Assembly: GCA_036380435.1 (NCBI GenBank)
Contig: DASVES010000267.1
Coordinates: forward strand, 1 to 6,812
Length of the DNA: 6,812 nt
Direction: 5' to 3'
Source of the DNA: DASQDT01 sp036380435
Lineage (GTDB): Bacteria; Acidobacteriota; Blastocatellia; Pyrinomonadales; Pyrinomonadaceae
Shown here piece by piece: positions 1 to 5,621 of the stretch. A model generated the notes under the pieces. It searched no databases. It was not told where the DNA came from and was given only the letters and a program-made list of their open reading frames with translations. Position 1 is the stretch's first letter, and each line of letters starts with the position of its first letter. The translations under genes and the position numbers were made by a program.

Positions 1-3000
1 TACTCGAAGCCCATCACGCCCTGCTCGGAGAGCGAGCTGTCGAAGACCTCGACGAGCGAGCGCCCGTCGCCACCACGCGCCGTCATGTCGGAGAGCGGCG
101 ACCACGCCTTGCCGGTCTGCGTGTCGTAGAGGATGGCGTGACGCTGGCTGAAGGTGCCGCGTCCCGAATCCTGCCCGGAGAGACGCACGCGCACGCCTTC
201 GAGGCCGAGCGAGCCGAAGGCGACGAGTTCGGCGAAGGCCCAATCCATCGGCACTTGGCCGTCTCCCATCTTCGCGCGCCGTCCGAGTTGGCTGACCATC
301 TTCGGGTTGACGCTGAAGCCCTCGGGGACGACGGCGATCTTGTGCGCCACCTCGCGGACGACTTCCGTCCCGACGGCCGTCTCGACCACCACGGAGCCGT
401 CCTCCTCGTCGGGCTGCGGCGGCAACTCCTGCTTCGGCGGCTTGCTCTTAACGATCTCCTTGGCGCGCGCCTGTATGCCTTCGTAGTAGGCGACCGCTTC
501 CTTGACCAATCCCTCGACCTCTTCCTGCGTCAGCACCTCCTCACGCACGAGTTGCTCGGCGTACTTGGCGCGCACGCCCGGATGGGCCTTGACGCGCGCG
601 TACATCAGGGGCTGCGTGTAGCTCGGCTCGTCGCCCTCGTTGTGTCCGAGGCGGCGGAAGCCGACCACGTCCAGAACGACGTCCTTGTTGAACTCCTGAC
701 GGTAGTCGAGCGCGATGCGCAGCGTGCGGAAGGCGGCCTCGGGGTCGTCGCCGTTGATGTGGAAGATGGGAATCTGCGTCATGCGCGCCACGTCCGTCGA
801 GTAGATGGACGAGCGGCCCGCCGCGGGCGAGGTGGTAAACCCGATCTGGTTGTTGATGATGATGTGGATGGTGCCGCCCGTGCGATAGCCCTTGAGGTCG
901 GCGAGCTGCAAGGTCTCCATCACGATACCCTGCCCGGCGAAGGCCGCGTCGCCGTGAAGCAGGACGGGCAGGGCGCGGTCGATGACCTCTTCGCGCGCCG
1001 AGCCGGCGAGCTGCCACTCGTCCTGCCGGGCGCGCACCATGCCCTCGACCACGGGATCGACGAACTCCAGATGGCTCGGGTTGGGCGAGATGGTCAGGCG
1101 CACCTTGCGGCCGGCGGCCGTCTCGCGCACGCCCACGGCGCCCTGATGATACTTCACGTCGCCCTCATCCGCGGGAAAGTCCGGGTGGACGCTCCCCTCG
1201 AACGCGGTGAAGATGCGCTCGGAGAAATTGCCGACGACATTGGCGAGCACGTTCAGACGGCCGCGGTGAGCCATCCCCAACGCGATCTCTTCGACGCCGC
1301 GCTCCGAGGCGCGCTCGACGAGCTGGTCGAGCAGCGGGATGATCGTGTCGCAGCCTTCGAGTGAGAAACGCTTCTGGCCGAGATACTTCGTGTGCAGGAA
1401 ACGCTCGAACTGTTCGGCGCGTGTCAGGCGCGCGAGCAGGGCACGCTTGATCTCGGCCGGCAACGGCTGCGGCTCGACGAACTCCTCGCGGATGCGCTCG
1501 CGTATCCAGACCTTCTGCTCCTTGCTCTGGATGTGCCGGTACTCGGTGCCCACCTTGCCGCAGTAAGCGCGCCGCAGGATGTCGATGATCACGCGCAAGG
1601 GGGCGATGTCTCGGCCGGCCAGACCGCCGGTGATGAACTCGCGGTCGAGGTCCCAGATGGTCAGCCCGTAAGTCTCGATGTCGAGTTCGGGGTGATACTG
1701 GACGGGCAGGGCGTTTAAGGGGTCGATGTCGGCGATGAGGTGGCCGCGCACGCGATAGGCGTTGACGAGTTCGAGCACGCGCGCCTGTTTCTCGATCTGC
1801 TCGCGCGTGCGGTCAGCTCCGAGCAGCGCCGGGTTGCGATCCACAGACCAGCGCATCGGCTGGTAGGCAATCCCGAGGTCGCGGAAGATGTTCTCGTAGA
1901 AATTGTCCTTGCCGACCAGAAGCTCGTGGACGCGCGCGAGGAAGCCGCCCGACTCGGCGCCCTGAATGACGCGGTGATCGTAGGTCGAGGAGATGTTGAA
2001 GGTCTTGCTGATGCCGAGCTGCGAAAGCGACTCGGGCGTCATCGCGTGAAACTCGGCCGGGTGCTCGATGGCCCCCGTGGCGATAATCACCGACTGCCCC
2101 GCCATCAGTCGCGGGTTCGAAGAGACGGTGCCGATGGTGCCGGGGTTCGTCAAAGAAATCGTCGTCTCCTGAAAGTCGGCGACGGCGAGCTTGCCCTCGC
2201 GCGCGCGCTTGATGACATCGTCGTAAGCAGCGACGAATTCTGAAAAGCGCAGCGCGCCGGCGTTCTTGACGTTCGGAACGAGCAGCGTGCGCGTCCCGTC
2301 TTTCTTCTGGAGATCGACGGCGACGCCGAGGTTGACCGACGAGCGGCGCAGGCGCACAGGATGACCGTCCACGACCGCGAAGCCGTCGTTCATCTGCGGG
2401 AAGGCGTCGAGGGCGCGGAGGATGGCGTAGGCGATGAAGTGCGTGTAGGAGGTCTTGCCGCGCCCGCGCTCCTTGAGGAACTGGTTGACGATGATGCGGT
2501 TCTCTTCCAGAACCTTGACGGGAATCTGCCGGTTCGAGGTCGCCGTCGGCACCGTCAAAGAGGTCTCCATGTTCTCGACGATCTTGAGCGCGCCGCCGCG
2601 TATCGGTTGGGCCTCCGGCGCGGGTGGCGGCGCGGCAGCCGTGGGCGCGGACGGTGCGGGCTGAGAAGCGGTTTGCGGAGCGGCGGGCGTCTGCGCTGCG
2701 GCGGCCGTCCCTTTCGCGCCGTCCTGCGCGGGAGCTTGCGCGGGCTGTGGCGCGGGCGTCTGCTGCGGTTGCTGCGCGGCGGACTGTTGAGGTTGTGCGG
2801 CCGGGGCGCTTGCGGTCGTGCGCGTCGCCTGCTCGGGGGTCGGCCATGCGTCCGACGCTGTCGTGGCGCTGGCGGCGTCGGTGCGCGCCGTCGCAGTTGC
2901 GCCGCCGTTGGGACCCGCCGGCGCGGCGGCCGGCGATGCGTCGCCGAGCATTTCGGTGAAGTAGGCGCGCCACGCTTCGTCCACGAGCGACGGGTCGCTG

Positions 3001-3098
3001 CGGAAGCGGCTCAAAAGGCCCTCGACGTAGGTGGCGTTCGCGCCGAAGTTTTCGGCGATGATCTCCGAATAGTCTGTCGTGTTGCGTTGCTGGCTCAC
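1..3098 (-). CDS. kgd: Multifunctional 2-oxoglutarate decarboxylase/dehydrogenase, E2-E1 fusion (Kgd/OdhA type), C-terminus beyond window
   Basis: This is the E1 (thiamine diphosphate, ThDP) subunit of 2-oxoglutarate dehydrogenase fused behind an E2 succinyltransferase core, as in mycobacterial Kgd and corynebacterial OdhA. It acts in the cytoplasm in the TCA cycle. 1032 complete codons are visible; family members are about 1230, so roughly 200 C-terminal residues are missing. Residues 9-52 form the short E1 N-terminal segment, and about 54-163 are a Pro/Ala/Gln-rich linker. About 165-420 are the E2 catalytic core, with the active-site His375 in YDHRVIQG. E1 starts near 430, with RVRGHL around His453, the substrate-loop motif YLGQKRFSLEG, HRGRLNV at His611, and the ThDP/Mg motif running from GDAAF (Asp717) to NNQIGF (Asn749-Asn750). 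GQDSGRGTFSQRH (residues 975-987) marks the pyrimidine-binding domain. There is no lipoyl domain, so the enzyme should rely on a lipoylated E2 elsewhere, as known for OdhA. The GTG start at 3098 is chosen for its ribosome binding site; an in-frame GTG at 3110 lies inside that site and is less likely. Confidence 0.96.
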   Translation of the reverse strand, partial: MSQQRNTTDYSEIIAENFGANATYVEGLLSRFRSDPSLVDEAWRAYFTEMLGDASPAAAPAGPNGGATATARTDAASATTASDAWPTPEQATRTTASAPAAQPQQSAAQQPQQTPAPQPAQAPAQDGAKGTAAAAQTPAAPQTASQPAPSAPTAAAPPPAPEAQPIRGGALKIVENMETSLTVPTATSNRQIPVKVLEENRIIVNQFLKERGRGKTSYTHFIAYAILRALDAFPQMNDGFAVVDGHPVRLRRSSVNLGVAVDLQKKDGTRTLLVPNVKNAGALRFSEFVAAYDDVIKRAREGKLAVADFQETTISLTNPGTIGTVSSNPRLMAGQSVIIATGAIEHPAEFHAMTPESLSQLGISKTFNISSTYDHRVIQGAESGGFLARVHELLVGKDNFYENIFRDLGIAYQPMRWSVDRNPALLGADRTREQIEKQARVLELVNAYRVRGHLIADIDPLNALPVQYHPELDIETYGLTIWDLDREFITGGLAGRDIAPLRVIIDILRRAYCGKVGTEYRHIQSKEQKVWIRERIREEFVEPQPLPAEIKRALLARLTRAEQFERFLHTKYLGQKRFSLEGCDTIIPLLDQLVERASERGVEEIALGMAHRGRLNVLANVVGNFSERIFTAFEGSVHPDFPADEGDVKYHQGAVGVRETAAGRKVRLTISPNPSHLEFVDPVVEGMVRARQDEWQLAGSAREEVIDRALPVLLHGDAAFAGQGIVMETLQLADLKGYRTGGTIHIIINNQIGFTTSPAAGRSSIYSTDVARMTQIPIFHINGDDPEAAFRTLRIALDYRQEFNKDVVLDVVGFRRLGHNEGDEPSYTQPLMYARVKAHPGVRAKYAEQLVREEVLTQEEVEGLVKEAVAYYEGIQARAKEIVKSKPPKQELPPQPDEEDGSVVVETAVGTEVVREVAHKIAVVPEGFSVNPKMVSQLGRRAKMGDGQVPMDWAFAELVAFGSLGLEGVRVRLSGQDSGRGTFSQRHAILYDTQTGKAWSPLSDMTARGGDGRSLVEVFDSSLSEQGVMGFE

Positions 3099-3107
3099 GA
3101 GTTTTAG

Positions 3108-3113
3108 CACCTC
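3108..3113 (-). promoter_or_regulatory. Ribosome binding site of kgd
   Basis: On the minus strand the sequence reads GAGGTG, followed by nine bases and then GTG at 3098. It is a strong match to the anti-Shine-Dalgarno sequence. It supports the GTG at 3098 over the in-frame GTG at 3110, which overlaps this site. Confidence 0.7.
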
Positions 3114-3271
3114 ACGCCCCGACGCCTGCGGCCCTCGGCCTCGGCCTCGCGCACGGAGAAAGTTTTGTCTGACTCGAACCGGCGGAATTTCCAATAGCCT
3201 ACCACCATCCGCGCGCGTTTGCACACTGATTACCGCGCGCCTGAATCGCCCACGCCGCGGCCCGTTTCCGA

Positions 3272-3280
3272 TGATATACT
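3272..3280 (+). promoter_or_regulatory. Putative extended -10 promoter for the rightward operon
   Basis: TGATATACT matches the extended -10 consensus TGnTATAAT at all but one position and stands out in a GC-rich surround. The position 17 bases upstream has no -35 resemblance, which is tolerated in extended -10 promoters. Transcription would start near 3287, giving a leader of about 140 bases before the ATG at 3427. The call rests on consensus matching only. Confidence 0.5.
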
Positions 3281-3351
3281 GCGCCTCGCGCCGCCGGCGC
3301 TAACTTACTTTTTTCGTAGCTTCGCCCTTCATTTATCGACGAGTCGAAACC

Positions 3352-3356
3352 GGGAG
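3352..3356 (+). promoter_or_regulatory. Ribosome binding site of the possible leader ORF
   Basis: GGGAG followed by eight bases and GTG at 3365. The placement is good for translation initiation and is the main reason to take the short ORF at 3365-3430 seriously. Confidence 0.35.
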
Positions 3357-3362
3357 ACACGA

Positions 3363-3408
3363 CCGTGCGGAAACTCTTCTTCGCCCTCGCGCCCGCGCTC
3401 CCGCACGG
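3363..3408 (+). repeat. 8-bp inverted repeat in the operon leader
   Basis: CCGTGCGG (3363-3370) and CCGCACGG (3401-3408) are perfect reverse complements with a 30-base loop. The left arm covers the GTG of the possible leader peptide, and the right arm ends three bases before the AGGGAG ribosome binding site of the Tat protein. In RNA it could mask the leader start or change access to the downstream site. An 8-bp match in GC-rich DNA could also be chance. Confidence 0.4.
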
Positions 3409-3430
3409 AAAGGGAGAACCAATCAGATGA
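3365..3430 (+). CDS. Possible 21-residue leader peptide overlapping the Tat-protein start
   Basis: A GTG-initiated frame encodes 21 residues, starting with the basic-hydrophobic run (M)RKLFFALAPAL and ending GKGEPIR. Its TGA stop at 3428-3430 overlaps the ATG at 3427 as ATGA, the classic layout for translational coupling. A GGGAG ribosome binding site sits eight bases upstream of the GTG, and the frame lies downstream of the predicted transcription start. I recognise no homologue. It may be a genuine leader peptide that couples translation to the next gene, or a chance frame in GC-rich DNA. No run of a single amino acid codon suggests classical amino-acid attenuation. Confidence 0.3.
   Translation: MRKLFFALAPALPHGKGEPIR
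3411..3416 (+). promoter_or_regulatory. Ribosome binding site of the Tat-signal protein
   Basis: AGGGAG ten bases upstream of the ATG at 3427. The spacing is slightly long but usable, and it fixes the start of the small protein. Confidence 0.55.
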
Positions 3431-3846
3431 CGAAGAACAAGAGCAGCAAGTCGGGCGCACGCCCACACGAGTCGGACGCACGCTCACGCGAGTCGGACGC
3501 GGGCGCGCGCCAGTCGCGGCGACGCTTCGCGAAGTCGGTGGCGGCGGCAATCGTCGCCGCGCCGGTCGCGGCCGCGCGCGCGCAGACGCCCGCCGCGCCG
3601 CGCGAGTCGAAAGCGCCGCCCAAAGCGCAGCCCACGCCCACGCCGCGCGCACAAACGCCCCAGCCGCCCTCGCCCGTCGCCAAAGCCTACGCCGAGGTGG
3701 CCCGCGCACGCTTCGGCTCACAGGTTACGGACGAAGAATTCAAGCGCATCGAACGCGACCTCGAAGGCAACGTCCGCACGGCCGACCGACTACGCGCCTC
3801 CAAGCTCGAAAACTGGGACGAGCCGGACTTCGTCTTTGAGGCGTAG
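3427..3846 (+). CDS. Small Tat-exported protein with GatC/AtzG-like C-terminal segment; function unassigned
   Basis: A 139-residue protein. Residues 1-29 are hydrophilic and contain a seven-residue repeat (ARPHESD, ARSRESD). SRRRFAK at 30-36 fits the twin-arginine consensus SRRxFxK. Residues 37-50 are an Ala/Val-rich hydrophobic stretch ending ARA (50-52), a plausible signal peptidase site, so a Tat signal is well supported. Residues 53-83 are a Pro/Ala/Gln/Lys linker. Residues 84-139 are a compact, probably helical segment: a first helix (VAKAYAEVARARFG), then TDEEF leading into an acidic/basic helix, then ADRLRASKL, ending DEPDFVFEA. That order and the terminal EPxxVF resemble GatC and AtzG-type amidase partners and the N-terminal extensions of some Tat-exported amidases. 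It heads the operon that also encodes an amidase. A partner role is therefore inferred from pattern and context, not from a firm family match. It has no catalytic motif. Confidence 0.8.
   Translation: MTKNKSSKSGARPHESDARSRESDAGARQSRRRFAKSVAAAIVAAPVAAARAQTPAAPRESKAPPKAQPTPTPRAQTPQPPSPVAKAYAEVARARFGSQVTDEEFKRIERDLEGNVRTADRLRASKLENWDEPDFVFEA
3457..3519 (+). repeat. 21-bp in-frame tandem repeat in the Tat-protein N-terminus
   Basis: Two near-identical 21-bp units (3457-3477 and 3478-3498) differ at two positions. A decayed third copy follows at 3499-3519. The repeat is in frame and encodes seven-residue units ending RESD/HESD, just before the twin-arginine motif. It lengthens the n-region of the signal peptide. 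Confidence 0.75.
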
Positions 3847-3858
3847 AGAAAAGCTGTC

Positions 3859-3936
3859 AGCTATTAGCGATTAGCTGTCAGCCAAACCCGGTTCACTCTT
3901 TTAAAGCTACTTGCTAACAGCTAATCGCTAATAGCT
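3859..3936 (+). repeat. Intergenic inverted repeat: 20-bp perfect stem between Tat protein and M20 peptidase
   Basis: The left arm 3859-3878 and right arm 3917-3936 are perfect 20-bp reverse complements. After one mismatch the stem continues for three more pairs (3880-3882 with 3913-3915), leaving a 30-base loop. The left side also carries a direct repeat AGCTGTCAGC (3852-3861 and 3873-3882, offset 21 bases). Composition is clearly AT-richer than the flanking genes. The words GCTAACAGC and TAATCGCTAA recur in the second intergenic hairpin, so this looks like a dispersed intergenic repeat (REP- or MITE-like) rather than a one-off. There is no U-tract after the stem, so it is not a standard intrinsic terminator. 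It could act as a transcript processing or stability element within the operon. Confidence 0.85.
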
Positions 3937-3941
3937 TAGTT

Positions 3942-5486
3942 ATGAAACATCCGATCACACTCCTGTTATCCGCTGTCGCGATGTGCCTGCCGTCGCTGGT
4001 GAGCGGGCGCGCCGTCGATTCGGTGAGAGATTACCGGCGCGCCAACGAGCATCGCATCCTCCGCGAGTTCGTCGAGCTGCTCTCGCTCCCGAACGTCGCC
4101 TCGGATCGTGAGAACATCCGCCGCAACGCCGCGCACATCCTCGCGATGATGGAACGTCGCGGTCTGAAGCCGCGTCTGCTCGAAGCCAAAGACCCCGCCG
4201 CGCCGCCCGTCGTCTACGGCGAACTCCTGACGAGCGGCGCCGCGCGCACGCTCGTCTTCTACGCGCATTACGACGGGCAGCCCACAGACCCGCAAAAGTG
4301 GACGGGCACACAGCCGTGGCAACCCACGCTGCGCTCGGCGGCCACGGAGTCCGGCGGCCGAATCATTCCGCTGCCGAAAGAGGGCGAGGCGATCAACCCC
4401 GAGTGGCGTCTCTACGCGCGCTCCGCCTCGGACGACAAAGCCGGCGTCGTCGCCATCCTCACGGGTCTCGACGCGCTCAGGGCCACGGGCGCGCGGCCCG
4501 TCGTGAACCTCAAATTCTTCTTCGAGGGCGAGGAGGAGGCCGGCTCCCCGCACCTCGCCGAGATACTCTCGCTCAACCGCGAGCTGTTGCGCGCCGACGG
4601 CTGGATCGTGTGCGACGGCCCCGTCCACCAGTCGGGACGCAAGCAGGTCGTCTTCGGCGTGCGCGGCGACACGAACGTTGACGTGACCGTCTACGGCGCG
4701 CGCCGCCCGCTGCACAGCGGCCACTACGGCAACTGGTCGCCAAACCCGGCGATGACGCTCGCGCGCCTGCTCACCTCGATGAAGGACGAGCGGGGCCGCG
4801 TCACCATCGAGGGCTGGTACGACGACGTGGAGCCGCTGGGCGAGGCCGAGCGCCGCGCGCTCGCCGAGGCTCCCGCCTTCGACGATGAGCTGCGACGACA
4901 ACTTGGACTCGCCCGCACCGAACAAGCGGCCCCTTCCTTGCTCGAAGCCATCAACCTGCCGTCGCTGAATATCAACGGCATGACGAGCGCCGAGACGGGC
5001 GCGCTCGCGCGCAACGTCATCCCCACCACCGCCACGGCCGCCCTCGACCTCCGGCTCGTGCGCGGCAACGACTACCGACGCCAGTTCGAGCGTCTCGCCG
5101 CGCACGTCCGCCGGCAGGGCTTTTACGTCATCGACCGCGAGCCGACGGACGATGAGCGCCTGCGGCACCCGCTCATCGCGAAGCTCGTCCATCGCACCGG
5201 CGGCTACAACGCGCAACGCACGCGTATGGACTTGCCGCTCTCGCTCGCGGCCATCGCGGCCGTCCAATCCGTCGCGGCCGAGCCGGTCGTGCGGCTCCCG
5301 ACGCTGGGCGGCAGCCTCCCGCTCTCCATCTTCAACGAGGTGCTCGGCGTCGAGGCGCTCATCACCGTCCCCATCGCCAACTACGACAACAACCAGCACG
5401 CCGAGGACGAGAACATCCGCCTCCAGAACCTGTGGGACGGCATCGAGATTATGGCGGCGTTGATGACTTTGAAGAGTGATAAGTGA
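3942..5486 (+). CDS. Secreted M20-family dinuclear zinc peptidase (CNDP/carnosinase-like)
   Basis: A 514-residue M20 metallo-hydrolase, probably a dipeptidase or carboxypeptidase acting outside the cytoplasm. Residues 1 to about 24 form a Sec signal peptide: MKH, a hydrophobic core TLLLSAVAMCLPSLV, and a cleavage region near SGRA. VAMC is not a lipobox. The M20 metal and catalytic set is complete: His109 and Asp111 (HYDGQP), bridging Asp164 (SASDDKAG), general base Glu198 and ligand Glu199 (FEGEEEAGS), Asp225 (CDGP) and His486 (NNQHAEDEN). The dimerisation lid domain runs from about 240 to 400 and carries HSGHYG (His258, His261). HYDGQP-D-KW-PW resembles the CNDP branch. Length is typical of this long M20 group, with an extra segment of about 30 residues between the HYD and DDK motifs. 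The start is fixed by the signal peptide, yet it has no Shine-Dalgarno sequence and lies five bases after a repeat arm. The last codons and stop fall in a second repeat. Exact substrate unknown. Confidence 0.93.
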   Translation: MKHPITLLLSAVAMCLPSLVSGRAVDSVRDYRRANEHRILREFVELLSLPNVASDRENIRRNAAHILAMMERRGLKPRLLEAKDPAAPPVVYGELLTSGAARTLVFYAHYDGQPTDPQKWTGTQPWQPTLRSAATESGGRIIPLPKEGEAINPEWRLYARSASDDKAGVVAILTGLDALRATGARPVVNLKFFFEGEEEAGSPHLAEILSLNRELLRADGWIVCDGPVHQSGRKQVVFGVRGDTNVDVTVYGARRPLHSGHYGNWSPNPAMTLARLLTSMKDERGRVTIEGWYDDVEPLGEAERRALAEAPAFDDELRRQLGLARTEQAAPSLLEAINLPSLNINGMTSAETGALARNVIPTTATAALDLRLVRGNDYRRQFERLAAHVRRQGFYVIDREPTDDERLRHPLIAKLVHRTGGYNAQRTRMDLPLSLAAIAAVQSVAAEPVVRLPTLGGSLPLSIFNEVLGVEALITVPIANYDNNQHAEDENIRLQNLWDGIEIMAALMTLKSDK

Positions 5487-5516
5487 TGAGTGATAAGTGA
5501 TGAGTGATAAGTGATA
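5475..5516 (+). repeat. Six tandem AGTGATA/AGTGATG heptamers overlapping the M20 stop
   Basis: Six 7-bp units run without interruption from 5475, in the order A, G, A, G, A, A at the seventh base. The first unit and most of the second encode the terminal Ser-Asp-Lys and the TGA stop (5484-5486) of the M20 gene. Units three to six form the left arm of the hairpin described next. Confidence 0.9.
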
Positions 5517-5604
5517 AGAAAGAGCGGAGCTGTTAGCTTTTGGCTTTTAGCTAAGAGTTAATCGCTAACAGCCTCTTATCACTTATCACTCATCACTTAT
5601 CACT
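5489..5604 (+). repeat. Intergenic hairpin with perfect 31-bp stem between M20 peptidase and amidase
   Basis: The left arm 5489-5519 and right arm 5574-5604 are perfect 31-bp reverse complements built from the AGTGATA/AGTGATG heptamer and its complement. The 54-base interior holds a second nested stem, GCTGTTAGC (5529-5537) with GCTAACAGC (5564-5572). GCTAACAGC and the overlapping TAATCGCTAA also occur in the 3859-3936 repeat, so the two elements share vocabulary. The right arm ends seven bases before the GAGGA ribosome binding site of the amidase. No T-tract follows, so a canonical terminator is unlikely. A REP/MITE-like element, a processing site, or a partial transcription barrier lowering amidase expression are all open. 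Confidence 0.9.
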
Positions 5605-5611
5605 TCCTCTT

Positions 5612-5616
5612 GAGGA
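5612..5616 (+). promoter_or_regulatory. Ribosome binding site of the amidase
   Basis: GAGGA five bases upstream of the ATG at 5622. It is a good match with acceptable, slightly short spacing, and it decides the amidase start. Confidence 0.65.
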
Positions 5617-5621
5617 TACTG

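Larger units (their letters stand above)
3114..3364. other. Divergent intergenic control region
   Basis: This stretch separates kgd (leftward) from the Tat-protein/peptidase/amidase operon (rightward) and must hold the promoters of both. I find no coding sequence with recognisable content. The plus strand has a clear extended -10 at 3272-3280. No convincing -10/-35 pair for kgd was found on the minus strand; the best stretches, around 3190-3205, are weak. Around 3130-3150 a short CCTCGG-type repeat occurs about three times. A small stem GCGCC-GCC-GGCGC (3288-3300), followed eight bases later by T6 (3309-3314), would sit at the very 5' end of the rightward transcript. It is too small and too far from the T tract to be called a terminator. 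Confidence 0.6.

Noticed and set aside
138..1364. 408-codon open frame on the plus strand opposite kgd
   Set aside because: It lies entirely antisense to strongly conserved E1 sequence. Its protein is Arg/Ala/Val/Asp-rich with no recognisable motif, as expected from a GC-rich opposite-strand shadow.
1813..2973. 386-codon minus-strand frame overlapping kgd
   Set aside because: It is on the same strand but in a different frame from the real gene. Its Arg-rich translation has no domain, whereas the kgd frame there encodes the E2 core with DHRVIQG.
3288..3314. Small GC stem followed by T6, as an intrinsic terminator
   Set aside because: The stem is only five pairs and the T tract begins eight bases after it. 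It also falls at the predicted 5' end of the rightward transcript, and no plus-strand gene precedes it.
3219..3839. 206-codon plus-strand frame overlapping the Tat-protein gene
   Set aside because: The alternative frame is Arg-rich with no ribosome binding site or motif. The 3427 frame has a clear Tat signal and ribosome binding site.
3883..3917. Internal promoter for the M20 gene in the first gap
   Set aside because: TTTAAA and TTGCTA-like words occur, but no -35/-10 pair with proper spacing is convincing in this AT-richer repeat.
3966..5399. 477-codon open frame on the minus strand opposite the M20 gene
   Set aside because: It is antisense to a gene with a full set of M20 metal-binding motifs. 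Its composition is Arg/Val/Glu/Asp-rich with no domain, so it is a codon-bias shadow.
5475..5604. CRISPR array
   Set aside because: The repeats are contiguous 7-bp units with no spacers, arranged as inverted arms.
5489..5604. Intrinsic terminator of the M20 gene
   Set aside because: The stem is AT-rich with a 54-base interior, and CCTCTTGAGG rather than a T-run follows. The amidase directly downstream has a good ribosome binding site and no obvious promoter of its own.
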